Assembly: GCA_963709395.1 (NCBI GenBank)
Contig: CAVPWP010000008.1
Coordinates: 496,001-560,000 of the forward strand
DNA length: 64,000 nucleotides
Origin: CAVPWP01 sp963709395
Lineage (GTDB): Bacteria; Pseudomonadota; Alphaproteobacteria; Rhodobacterales; Rhodobacteraceae
Reading direction: 5' to 3'
Shown: positions 50,966 to 58,847 of the stretch, one piece after another
Layout: the number at the start of each line of letters is the position of its first letter
Numbering within the stretch: position 1 is the stretch's first letter
Notes under the pieces: generated by a model
The model's input: the letters and a program-made list of their open reading frames with translations, nothing else
Told to the model about the DNA's origin: nothing
Databases searched by the model: none
Position numbers and translations under genes: made by a program

Positions 50966-52848
50966 TGCGCGGCCTCCTGCCGGGGTGCGGGGTCGGGGTA
51001 AAGGCAGCGGACCGCCCGGTCCCCGTCACTTTCCAGCGCGATCTCGCCTTCGCGGCAGGCGGGCGCGGCCTTGAGGCAGCGGTCGGCAAAGGCGCAACCC
51101 TCGGGCAGCTTGTCGACCGCCGGCGGCAGGCCGGGGATCGCCTCGAGCTTGCGGCGGCCTTCGCCAAGTTCGGGCACGCAGGCGATGAGGCGCGCGGTAT
51201 AGGGGTGTCGGGGTGCGTCGAGGACCGCTCTGGTCGGGCCTTCCTCCACGATACGGCCTGCATACATGACCGCCACGCGGTCGCAGAGCTGGGCGACCAC
51301 GCCGAAGTCATGGGTGATGAACACGATGGCCAGCCCGCGCGAGCGCCGCAGGTCGTCGAGGAGCGACAGGATCTGCGCCTGCACGGTCACGTCGAGCGCG
51401 GTCGTGGGCTCGTCCGCGATGATCACCTCGGGGTCGTTGGCCAGGGCCATGGCGATGCCCACCCTCTGGCGCATCCCGCCCGACATCTCGTGGGGATAGT
51501 TGTCGATGCGCGCCTCGGGGTTGGGGATGCGGACCGATTTCAGCAGATCGATTGCCTTGGCCCGCCCCTCGGCCCGGCCGATGGAATGGTGCGAGCGGAT
51601 CGCCTCGATCAGCTGGTCCCCGACCCGGTAGAGCGGGTGCAGCGTGGACAGCGGATCCTGAAAGATATAGGCCACCGACCGGCCGCGCATCGACCGGACC
51701 ACCTCGTAGGGCGCGCCGATGATATCCTCGCCGCGATAGCGGATCGCGCCGCCGCTGATCACGCCGGGCGGCGAGGCGACAAGCCCCATGACCGACAGCG
51801 CCGTCACCGATTTGCCCGACCCGCTTTCGCCGATGATGCCAAGGCATTCGCCGGGCGCGACCTGAAGGCTTACCCCGTTCACGGCCCGGTAGATGCGGTC
51901 GCCGACCTCGAAACGGGTCTCGAGCCCGTCGAGTTCGAGCAGCGCGTCGCTTTGCGCAGGCGCGGGCACGCGGTCGCGCCGGACAGTCGTCGTGGCCCTC
52001 GGTCGGCTGAGCGCGCCTGACTTGAGGCGAGGGTCCAGCGCGTCGCGCACCCCGTCGCCCAGAAGGTTGATCGCCATGACGATGACCAGGATCATCACGC
52101 CCGGCACGATCGAGGTATGCGGGTTGGTGATCAGCGCCGAGCGCGCCTCGCCCAGCATCGACCCCAGGTCGGCCTGCGGCGGCTGCGAGCCGAGGCCCAG
52201 AAAGGACAGGCCCGCCGTCTCGAGGATCATCCAGCCGATGGTCGTCGACATGGCGATGACGATCACCGGGATCACGTTGGGCAGGATCTCGGTCAGGATG
52301 ATGCGCGTGTCGGACATCCCCGAGAGCCGTGCGGCATCGACGAATTCCTTGTTCGCGATCCCCACCGTGATGCCGCGGATGTTGCGCGCGAAGAACGGCA
52401 CGTTGACGGCGGCCACGGCGATCAGCGCGTTCAAGAGCCCCGGCCCAAGGGCCGCGACGATGGCAAGGGCCAGCAGGATGTAGGGAAACGCCATCAGCAT
52501 GTCGACGCCGCGCATGATCACGTTGTCGGTGCGGCCGCCGTAGTAGCCCGCGATGATGCCGATCGCCGCGCCCAGCGTGGCCGCCACGATGGCGGCGGCA
52601 AACCCCACCGCAAGCGAGAGCCGCGTGCCCCAGAGGAGCCGGCTGAGAAGATCGCGCCCCAGATGGTCGGTGCCCAGAAGCGCCCCCTCCGAGAAGGGCC
52701 GGACAAACCGGTTCGAGGTGTCGGTGACGTTCGGTTCGGCCAGCGGCAGGATCGGCGTCAGAAGGGCCAGAAGGACGACAAGGCTCATCACCACCAGCCC
52801 GGCCAGGGCAAGGCGGTTGCGGGCCAGCAGGACCAGAAAGGCCTTCAC
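50962..52848 (-). CDS. Fused permease (DppC-like) and ATPase (DppD-like) of peptide ABC importer
   Basis: One uninterrupted 628-aa frame contains two subunits normally encoded separately. Residues ~1-280 are a permease with six helices, 'LLGTDHLGRDLLSRLLWGTR' and the EAA loop 'KEFVDAARLSGMSDTRIILT'. Residues ~305-620 are an ATPase with 'GIIGESGSGKSVTALSVMG', 'MSGGMRQRVGIAMAL', 'IIADEPTTALDVTVQAQ' and 'EGCAFADRCLKAAPAC'. The linker ('SRPRATTTVRRDRVPAPAQS') is basic and low in structure. Such DppC-DppD fusions are known in alphaproteobacterial peptide transporters. It overlaps both neighbours by 4 bases. Confidence 0.93.
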   Translation of the reverse strand: MKAFLVLLARNRLALAGLVVMSLVVLLALLTPILPLAEPNVTDTSNRFVRPFSEGALLGTDHLGRDLLSRLLWGTRLSLAVGFAAAIVAATLGAAIGIIAGYYGGRTDNVIMRGVDMLMAFPYILLALAIVAALGPGLLNALIAVAAVNVPFFARNIRGITVGIANKEFVDAARLSGMSDTRIILTEILPNVIPVIVIAMSTTIGWMILETAGLSFLGLGSQPPQADLGSMLGEARSALITNPHTSIVPGVMILVIVMAINLLGDGVRDALDPRLKSGALSRPRATTTVRRDRVPAPAQSDALLELDGLETRFEVGDRIYRAVNGVSLQVAPGECLGIIGESGSGKSVTALSVMGLVASPPGVISGGAIRYRGEDIIGAPYEVVRSMRGRSVAYIFQDPLSTLHPLYRVGDQLIEAIRSHHSIGRAEGRAKAIDLLKSVRIPNPEARIDNYPHEMSGGMRQRVGIAMALANDPEVIIADEPTTALDVTVQAQILSLLDDLRRSRGLAIVFITHDFGVVAQLCDRVAVMYAGRIVEEGPTRAVLDAPRHPYTARLIACVPELGEGRRKLEAIPGLPPAVDKLPEGCAFADRCLKAAPACREGEIALESDGDRAVRCLYPDPAPRQEAAQ

Positions 52849-53792
52849 GTCTTGATCCTTGGGTCAAGCAGGCTCTGGGCCACGTCGACCATGATGTTGA
52901 ACATCACATAGCAGGCCGCGACGAAGACGACGCCGCCCTGAACCAGAAGGATGTCGCGCTTCAGGATCGCATCGACCAGCATCCGCCCGACGCCGGGCCA
53001 CTGGAATACGATCTCGATATAGACCGCGCCCGAGAGCACGAACCCGGCCTGGATGCCCAGAACCGGGATGATCGACACCATCGCCGCGCGCAGCGCGTGG
53101 CGCCAGATCACACCGCGTTCGGACACGCCCTTGGCGCGCGCGGTGCGGATGAAATCCTGCCGCAGCACCTCCAGCATGGCCGAGCGGGAAAGCCGTGCGA
53201 TCACGCCCGTGGCCACCACGGCCAGCGCGATGGCGGGCAGGGTCAGATGGTCGAGCAGGGCCCAGATGTCGCGGGCACCATAGATCGGCCACATGCCCGA
53301 GACCGGGAACCAGCGCAGGTTCACCGCGAAAAGCAGGATCATCATCATGCCAAGAAAGAAGGACGGGATCGAAATGCCCAGAAGCACGACAAAGGTGATG
53401 GCCTTGTCCGCCCACCCGTACTGGTTGGCCGCCGAGATCACCCCGGCGGCGATCCCGAGGACGGAACACAGGACAAAGGCGGTGCCGGCAAGGACCAGCG
53501 TGGCGTTGAAGCGCTCCAGCACCTCGTCGAGCACCGGGCGGTTCAGCGCGAAGGACGTGCCGAAGTCGCCCTGCAGCATGTTGCCGAGCCAGATGAAGTA
53601 TTGGCTGACCAGCGGCTTGTCGAGGCCGAGGTCGCGGTTCAGCTTGGCGACGTTTTCGGGCGTGGCATAGCTGCCGAGGATGGCGGTGGCCGGGTCGCCC
53701 GGGATCATCGCCATGATCAGGAACACGATGACGGTGATGCCCAGAAGCACCGGGATCGCCGAGAGCAGACGCTTCAGGATGTAGCCCGACAT
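52845..53792 (-). CDS. Dipeptide ABC transporter permease, DppB-like
   Basis: This 315-aa permease has six helices: an N-terminal 'LLSAIPVLLGITVIVFLIMA', the conserved periplasmic 'GDPATAILGSYATPENVAKL' and the EAA loop 'QDFIRTARAKGVSERGVIWR' (about residues 214-233). It pairs with the permease half of the fused gene, which it overlaps by four bases. A stem-loop lies between it and the binding-protein gene upstream, as often seen where the binding protein is made in excess. Confidence 0.94.
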   Translation of the reverse strand: MSGYILKRLLSAIPVLLGITVIVFLIMAMIPGDPATAILGSYATPENVAKLNRDLGLDKPLVSQYFIWLGNMLQGDFGTSFALNRPVLDEVLERFNATLVLAGTAFVLCSVLGIAAGVISAANQYGWADKAITFVVLLGISIPSFFLGMMMILLFAVNLRWFPVSGMWPIYGARDIWALLDHLTLPAIALAVVATGVIARLSRSAMLEVLRQDFIRTARAKGVSERGVIWRHALRAAMVSIIPVLGIQAGFVLSGAVYIEIVFQWPGVGRMLVDAILKRDILLVQGGVVFVAACYVMFNIMVDVAQSLLDPRIKT

Positions 53793-53853
53793 TCACCGCT
53801 CCTCGGTCGATGTCTTCCGGTCCAGCGGTATCACGCTGGAATCTCTGCGCACG

Positions 53854-53881
53854 CCCGGCGGCAGGCTGGCCCGCCGCCGGG
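53854..53881 (-). other. Stem-loop between binding-protein and permease genes
   Basis: A 9-bp perfect inverted repeat CCCGGCGGC / GCCGCCGGG with a 10-base loop occupies 53854-53881, in the 103-base gap between dppA-like and dppB-like genes. It has no trailing T-run. Its place fits a transcript-stabilising or partial-termination hairpin that raises the binding-protein message over the permease message. Confidence 0.5.
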
Positions 53882-53895
53882 ACGCTGTCCGCGGA

Positions 53896-55473
53896 TCAGT
53901 TCTTCACCACGTCCTTCAGGAGCAGGAAGAACGACGGCTGGAGCGCGAAGTTCTCGACCCGGTCGCTCGTCACCGCGTTCTGCTTCCAGTTGGCGACGAA
54001 GACCCAGGGCGCGTCTTCCTGCACGATCACCTGCATCTCCTTGTAGAGCTCGGCACGGCGGTCCTGATCGGTGGCGACCCGCGCCTCTTCGAGCAGGGTG
54101 TCGACCTCGGGGTTCGAGTAGTAGCCCGAGTTGAAGCCGCCCTGGTCGGGCCAGGCCTCGGTGCGCAGGGCAAGGTAAGGCAGGGTGTCGGGATCGTTCG
54201 TCATCCACGCCATCTGCGCCATGTCTGCCTTGCCTTCGAGACCGGGGTTCACGTTGCCGAGGAAGGTGTTCCACTCGTAGGTTTCGATCGTCACGTCGAA
54301 GCCCACGGCCTCGAGATCGGCCTGCATCGCGGTGCCCATCGCGACGGGGTCGAGCATGCCCGAGCCGCCTTCGGTGACGTAGAACGTCAGTTCAGCGCCG
54401 TCGGCCCCGGCCTCGGCGATCAGCGCGCGGGCCCGTTCGGGGTCGTAGGGATAGGGTTCGAGGTCCTCGTTATAGGCCCAGGCGAAAGCCGGCGGGGTGG
54501 GGCCGGCGGCGACCTCGGCGGTCCCTTCCAGCACCTCGTTGACCAGCGCCTCCTTGTTGATCGCATAGTTGGCGGCCTGGCGCAGGCGCTTGTCGGCGAA
54601 GGGGCCTTCCTTGGTGTTCAGGATCAGGAACCAGACATGGGGTCCCGCCTGTTCGTAGACCGTGAAACCCTCGCCGTCGAACTCGGACAGGGCCACGGGC
54701 GGCACCTCGACCATCAGGTCGATGCCCCCGGCCAGCATCTCGGCGGTGCGGGTGTTGGCGTCGGTGATCGGGCGGAAGACAACGGCTTCAAGTTCTGGAG
54801 CGCCATCCCAGTAGTCGGGGTTGGCCTCGATCACCACCGCCTCGTTCGAACGCCATTCGACGAACTTGAACGCGCCGGTGCCCGAGGGATTGCGCCCGAA
54901 TTCCGCACCATGCTCCATCACTGCTGCGGGCGAGACCATCAGCCCCGTGGGATAGGCGAGGTTCGACAGGAAGGGCGCATAGGGCGCGTCCAGCGTGAAC
55001 TTCACCGTCAGGTCGTCCACGACTGCCGTTTCGGTGATCGACGAGAAGAAGAACGACAGCGGGAACGGCCCGGTATCGTGGTAGGGGTGGCCTTCATCGA
55101 GCATGCGGTCGAAGTTGAATTTCACCGCTTCGGCGTTGAACGGGGTTCCGTCGTGGAAGGTCACGCCCTCGCGCAGGGTGAAGGTGTATTCCGTGCCGTC
55201 CTCGGAGATTTCCCACCCGGTCGCAAGCGCGGGTTCCACCTCGAGCGTGCCGTCCTTGTAGCGCACCAGCCCGTCATAGACGTTCATCAGGATGCGGAAG
55301 TCGTTCACCGCGGTCACCGCGGCCGGGTCGAGCGCCTTGGGTTCGGCGATCTGGCCGACGATCAGCACGCCGGGTGGGGTCTGGGCGGTCGCCGGCAGGC
55401 CGGCGCCCAGCGCCAGCGAGGCCGCGAGACCTGTGGCCACCACCGTGCGGCGGGTCCATGAAAGAAGTGCCAT
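53896..55473 (-). CDS. Peptide ABC transporter substrate-binding protein (family 5)
   Basis: This 525-aa periplasmic binding protein has a signal peptide ('RRTVVATGLAASLALGAG', cleavage near 'PATAQTPP', about residue 31). The family-5 features follow: 'IAEPKALDPAAVTAVNDF', 'LATGWEISEDGTEYTFTLRE', 'VTFHDGTPFNAEAVKFNFDR' and 'GTGAFKFVEWRSNEAVVIEA', the usual ligand-pocket order. Length is normal. It is the first gene of the importer operon, and two copies of the TCATGATAAAT motif sit just upstream. Ligands of this family range from dipeptides and oligopeptides to glutathione, so specificity is open. Confidence 0.94.
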   Translation of the reverse strand: MALLSWTRRTVVATGLAASLALGAGLPATAQTPPGVLIVGQIAEPKALDPAAVTAVNDFRILMNVYDGLVRYKDGTLEVEPALATGWEISEDGTEYTFTLREGVTFHDGTPFNAEAVKFNFDRMLDEGHPYHDTGPFPLSFFFSSITETAVVDDLTVKFTLDAPYAPFLSNLAYPTGLMVSPAAVMEHGAEFGRNPSGTGAFKFVEWRSNEAVVIEANPDYWDGAPELEAVVFRPITDANTRTAEMLAGGIDLMVEVPPVALSEFDGEGFTVYEQAGPHVWFLILNTKEGPFADKRLRQAANYAINKEALVNEVLEGTAEVAAGPTPPAFAWAYNEDLEPYPYDPERARALIAEAGADGAELTFYVTEGGSGMLDPVAMGTAMQADLEAVGFDVTIETYEWNTFLGNVNPGLEGKADMAQMAWMTNDPDTLPYLALRTEAWPDQGGFNSGYYSNPEVDTLLEEARVATDQDRRAELYKEMQVIVQEDAPWVFVANWKQNAVTSDRVENFALQPSFFLLLKDVVKN

Positions 55474-55511
55474 CGGGATTTACCTCTCCTGTGAAGCCTG
55501 TCATTAATTGA

Positions 55512-55552
55512 TCATGATAAATTCATCTGGCCAAATTCTCATGATAAATTCA
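55512..55552. promoter_or_regulatory. Two direct copies of TCATGATAAATTCA between divergent genes
   Basis: The motif TCATGATAAATTCA occurs at 55512-55525 and again at 55539-55552, 27 bases apart start to start. Both lie in the 99-base gap between the peptide-importer operon and the DUF1028 gene. A third near-identical copy precedes the GntR gene at 57099. TCATGA is self-complementary, fitting a dimeric regulator. These are the best candidate operators for the nearby FCD-type GntR protein. Confidence 0.6.
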
Positions 55553-55572
55553 AGGGCGATCTGCCGGGGCCC

Positions 55573-56256
55573 GTGCGCGTGACAATCTCGATCCTGGCCC
55601 ATGATGAAAAAACAGGCGTTTGCGGCGGTGCGGCCGCGACCGGAAGTCTCTGTGTCGGGGGCTGGGTCCTGCGCGGGCATGCCGAATCGGGGATGAGCGC
55701 GTCGCAGGGCACCGCGCCCAGCACGCTTTGGGGCGACGAGGTCCTGGACCGCATGAAGGGCGGTGCATCGGCCGAGGACGCCGTGGCAAAGGTCGTTGCC
55801 GAAGATCCCGGCGCGGCCCATCGCCAGCTGGCAGCACTCGACCTGCGGGGCGGCGTGGCGGCGCACACCGGGTCGCAAAGCGTCCCGAGTGCGGGGGCAC
55901 GCACGGGGCCGGGGATTGTCGTGGCGGGCAACATGCTGGCGTCCGAGAAGGTCCTCGACGCCGCGATGGAAGGGTATGCAACGGCCACCGGCGCCTTCGC
56001 GGACCGGCTGATCGCCGCGCTGCGCGCCGCCGAAGCCGCCGGAGGCGACAGCCGCGGGCTTCAGTCGGCGGCGCTTCTGGTGGTGTCGCGAACCGAGCCG
56101 CCCCTGACGCTTCGCATCGACCGATCCGACGATCCGCTCGCGGCGCTGGCCGAGCTTCACCGCGCCGCGCGCACGCCGCCCTACGCCGACTGGATCGACG
56201 TCGTCCCCGTTCTGGACGATCCCTACCGAGCGCCGCGCACTGCTGCGGCGGACTAG
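55573..56256 (+). CDS. DUF1028 domain protein
   Basis: This 227-aa protein is a DUF1028 member (Ntn-hydrolase-like fold). Its N-terminus 'TISILAHDEKTGVCGGAAAT' starts directly at the catalytic-core strand, followed by 'SASQGTAPSTLWGDEVLDRM', 'VAAHTGSQSVPSAGARTGPG' and 'IVVAGNMLASEKVLDAAMEG'. Some relatives carry a peptidoglycan-binding tail, which this one lacks. GTG 55573 or GTG 55579 are possible starts. The gene is divergent from the peptide importer and shares its operator region, suggesting that it processes an imported amide or peptide; that activity is inferred. Confidence 0.87.
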   Translation: MRVTISILAHDEKTGVCGGAAATGSLCVGGWVLRGHAESGMSASQGTAPSTLWGDEVLDRMKGGASAEDAVAKVVAEDPGAAHRQLAALDLRGGVAAHTGSQSVPSAGARTGPGIVVAGNMLASEKVLDAAMEGYATATGAFADRLIAALRAAEAAGGDSRGLQSAALLVVSRTEPPLTLRIDRSDDPLAALAELHRAARTPPYADWIDVVPVLDDPYRAPRTAAAD

Positions 56257-56275
56257 CACGCCCGCGCGGGGCGGA

Positions 56276-57031
56276 TCATTCGGCGATGAACCGCTTCATG
56301 ACCTCGGCCTCCTGCGCCTCCATCAGCGCCCTGGCCATCTCCATATGCGAGGCCATCACGCGGCGCGCGGCCCTGCTGTCGCCCTCGCGCAGCGCCTTGA
56401 GCAGGGTTGTCTGGTGGTCGAGACCTTCGCGCCAGAGCGCCACGTTGGGCGCCGCATAGAGCCTGCGGTAGACGGTGAGATCGCTCAGGATCTGCGCCAT
56501 GAAGCCGATCATGAACCCCAGAAGCTTGTTCTCGGCGAACTCGGCCAGCTTGGCGTGAAAGGTCAGCGAGGCGACGTGCTGGTCGCGTTCCTCCTCGATC
56601 GATGTCGCCGGAGCGGGGTAAAGCGCAAGGATGTCTTCCAGCTCGGCCAGTTGCTCGGTGCTGAGCGACCCGGCGAGCGAGGCCGCAAGTTCCGGCTCGA
56701 GAACGACGCGCACCGCGTAGATGTCCTTGATCGTGAGGTCCTTGAAATAGAAATAGTTGGCCAGCAAGGCGCGCGCCCGCTCGGCCGTGACCGCATCGAC
56801 GAAGCTGCCGCCGCCGGGGCCGGTGCGTGTGACGATCAACCCCTGGGCTTCCAGGATGCGCATGGCCTCGCGGATGGTACCCTTGGCCATGCCGAAGCGC
56901 TTCATCAGCTCGGCCTCGCCCGGAAGCCTGTCGCCCTTGTGCAGGCCCTGTTCTACCATCCAAGACTTGATCGCCTCGGCGACCTGGACGGGGCGGCTTC
57001 GGCGGGGTTCCTTGGCGTGAAGGCTGGTCAT
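56276..57031 (-). CDS. GntR-family regulator with FCD domain (FadR-like)
   Basis: This is a 251-aa repressor-type regulator. The winged helix (about residues 10-80) contains 'VAEAIKSWMVEQGLHKGDRL', 'PGEAELMKRFGMAKGTIREA' and 'GLIVTRTGPGGGSFVDAV'. The helical FCD domain (about 95-245) has 'IYAVRVVLEPELAASLAG' and 'FHAKLAEFAENKLLGFMIGF' with the metal-ligand histidine pattern, then 'MASHMEMARALMEAQEAEVM'. ATG 57031 is the natural start. A TCATGATAAATACA motif lies 68 bases upstream and matches two copies in the peptide-importer promoter, so it probably controls itself, the importer and DUF1028. Confidence 0.92.
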   Translation of the reverse strand: MTSLHAKEPRRSRPVQVAEAIKSWMVEQGLHKGDRLPGEAELMKRFGMAKGTIREAMRILEAQGLIVTRTGPGGGSFVDAVTAERARALLANYFYFKDLTIKDIYAVRVVLEPELAASLAGSLSTEQLAELEDILALYPAPATSIEEERDQHVASLTFHAKLAEFAENKLLGFMIGFMAQILSDLTVYRRLYAAPNVALWREGLDHQTTLLKALREGDSRAARRVMASHMEMARALMEAQEAEVMKRFIAE

Positions 57032-57098
57032 GCGCTGGGACGTTTTCCGTGGATTGTCTCGGCAAGCGCCGGAGGCTCGTCCGAAGTAAGGCAATTCA

Positions 57099-57112
57099 TC
57101 ATGATAAATACA
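57099..57112. promoter_or_regulatory. Third copy of the TCATGATAAAT motif, upstream of gntR
   Basis: TCATGATAAATACA at 57099-57112 lies 68 bases upstream of the GntR start. It differs by one base from the two copies at 55512 and 55539. It is the expected place for an autoregulatory operator. The remaining ~290 bases between the GntR start and the DUF3329 gene show no other gene I can support. Confidence 0.55.
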
Positions 57113-57328
57113 AGAGCGGAGATGGATCCCGGCCGGATCCGGCGGCGATCCCGCAGGGGCCATGGACTTCCCCGCCTGCCCGCGTATCTTGTCCGACGCC
57201 AAGTGAGAAAGATGGTTCGTGATCGAAACCCAACAGCGCTCCGATTTCCGGATTTCGTCCGAACACCAGTCGATCGGACAGACTACACCGAGGGAAATGG
57301 CTGCGTCTGTCGGCTCGGGGGGCATGGC

Positions 57329-57538
57329 ATGAAGTTCTTCGACTTTCAGCATCCGTTCTACAAGCCCCTGTGGATCCGCATCGCCATCACCGGCGCCTGC
57401 CTTGGCTGGGCGGTGGTCGAGATCCTTGGGGGCAATTCCTTCTGGGCGATCCTCTTCGGCTCGGTCGGGCTCTATTCGGGGCATCAGTTCTTCATCGCCT
57501 TCAATCCCCGCGAGCCCGAGGATGATGACAAGTCATGA
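57329..57538 (+). CDS. DUF3329-like small membrane protein
   Basis: This 69-aa protein reads 'MKFFDFQHPFYKPLWIRIAI' then two hydrophobic helices (about residues 16-33 and 37-57) and an acidic tail 'NPREPEDDDKS'. The N-terminal FDFxHPFYxPLW pattern and size match DUF3329 proteins, which are common in Rhodobacterales; their function is unknown. ATG 57329 is chosen since the open frame to the left is antisense to the GntR gene. It converges with the MacA-like gene, 64 bases away. Confidence 0.75.
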   Translation: MKFFDFQHPFYKPLWIRIAITGACLGWAVVEILGGNSFWAILFGSVGLYSGHQFFIAFNPREPEDDDKS

Positions 57539-57602
57539 TGCGCCTTCGGTATTTCGGCCATGATGCCAGCGACCCGATCGCGCTCGCGGACCTCTGCGGC
57601 GA

Positions 57603-58847
57603 TCAGTTGATCTCGCGCTGTGCCACGGCCATGCCGTCCGAGAGGCCCGAGGACGGGTAGAGGATCACCCGGTCGCCTTCGGACAGGCCCTCGATCACCT
57701 GCGCCTCGATTCCGTTGTTTGGACCGATCGCGATGCTGCGGAGCCGCGCCGTGCCCTCCTCGACAACGAACACGGCCCAGCTTTGACCGCTCCGGAACAG
57801 CGCACTTGCCGGAACGATCAGCGTGTCACCGTCTTCCCAGACCACGATCTGCGCCTCGACGCGGAACCCGTGTCCGAGCCCGGAATAGGCTTCGGAGGGG
57901 CCGGTGAAGGCGACAACCGAGGTGACGCGCTGTTCCTCGACGCCCAGTGCCGAGAACCGCGTGACGCCGAAGGGGTCGACGCGCACGACCTCGCCGCTCA
58001 GGTCGGCCTCACCGCCCCAGTCGGTGATGATCACCGGATCGCCGGGCGCGACCCGCACCGCATCGGTCGACAGCAGATCCACCACAACCTCGAGGTCGTT
58101 CTCGATATTGCCGATCTCCATGATCGGGGTGCCGGCGGGCAGGGTGGTTTCGCTTTGCTGCATCACCCGCAGGATCCGGCCGTCGGCGGGTGCGCGCAGC
58201 GGGATATCGTCCGACCGGACGGACCCGACCGCCTGCGCCAGACGCTGGTCGTCGAAGCCGATCAGCTGCGCCTGGGCATTGGCGATTTCGGCTTCCCGCA
58301 TGGCGATGGCGGCCTCGGCCGTGTCCACATTCGCCTGCGCCACACGCGCCGACTGACGGGCACGGTCAAGTGCGGCATCCGACGTGACACCGCGCTCCAC
58401 CAGTTGGTTCGTGCGTTCCAGTTCGGTTTCGGCCAGGTCGCGATTGGCAAGGGCGGCATTCAGATCGGCACGCGCGACCCTCAGCGCGGCCTCGGCTGCG
58501 GTCACGGCGGCCTGCGCCTGTTCGCGCGTCCGGACGTCAAGAGCCGCCGGGTTGGTCGGGCGCATGTGCGCCACGATCGTCTCGCCGCGGACCACGGCGT
58601 CGCCGGGCTGGACCTCGACCCGCTGCAACTGTCCCGCCACGGGGGTCGAGACGACATAGGCGTCACGGACCTGCGTGCGCCCTTCCTCGTCGATGGTCAG
58701 GCGCATCGCCCCGCGCGTGACCTCGCCCATGTCGACCAGCATCGGCTGCGGCCAGAAGGCGGCCGTCAGCGCGGCCCCGACCAGCAGCACCGCGACCCCG
58801 GTCAGGATTGCCCTCGATCGTTTCCGTGCCTTGGCCATGGCGGTCAC
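57603..58847 (-). CDS. Efflux periplasmic adaptor, HlyD/MacA-like
   Basis: This 414-aa membrane-fusion protein links an inner-membrane ABC transporter to the outer membrane. A single N-terminal anchor (about residues 15-31) is followed by a lipoyl-type half 'AYVVSTPVAGQLQRVEVQPG' and a long alpha-hairpin with coiled-coil character (about residues 105-195, 'AEAALRVARADLNAALANRD'). The second lipoyl half contains 'IPLRAPADGRILRVMQQSET'. Beta-barrel and membrane-proximal parts run to the end. It overlaps the FtsX-type permease gene by 4 bases in a three-gene operon (ATPase, permease, adaptor). The cargo is unknown. Confidence 0.9.
   Translation of the reverse strand: MTAMAKARKRSRAILTGVAVLLVGAALTAAFWPQPMLVDMGEVTRGAMRLTIDEEGRTQVRDAYVVSTPVAGQLQRVEVQPGDAVVRGETIVAHMRPTNPAALDVRTREQAQAAVTAAEAALRVARADLNAALANRDLAETELERTNQLVERGVTSDAALDRARQSARVAQANVDTAEAAIAMREAEIANAQAQLIGFDDQRLAQAVGSVRSDDIPLRAPADGRILRVMQQSETTLPAGTPIMEIGNIENDLEVVVDLLSTDAVRVAPGDPVIITDWGGEADLSGEVVRVDPFGVTRFSALGVEEQRVTSVVAFTGPSEAYSGLGHGFRVEAQIVVWEDGDTLIVPASALFRSGQSWAVFVVEEGTARLRSIAIGPNNGIEAQVIEGLSEGDRVILYPSSGLSDGMAVAQREIN

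Noticed and set aside
57535..57657. Short plus-strand frame starting MMRLRYFGHDASDP after the DUF3329 gene
   Set aside because: About 40 codons, half of them antisense to the end of the adaptor gene. It overlaps the DUF3329 stop, and no homology or own ribosome-binding site is convincing.
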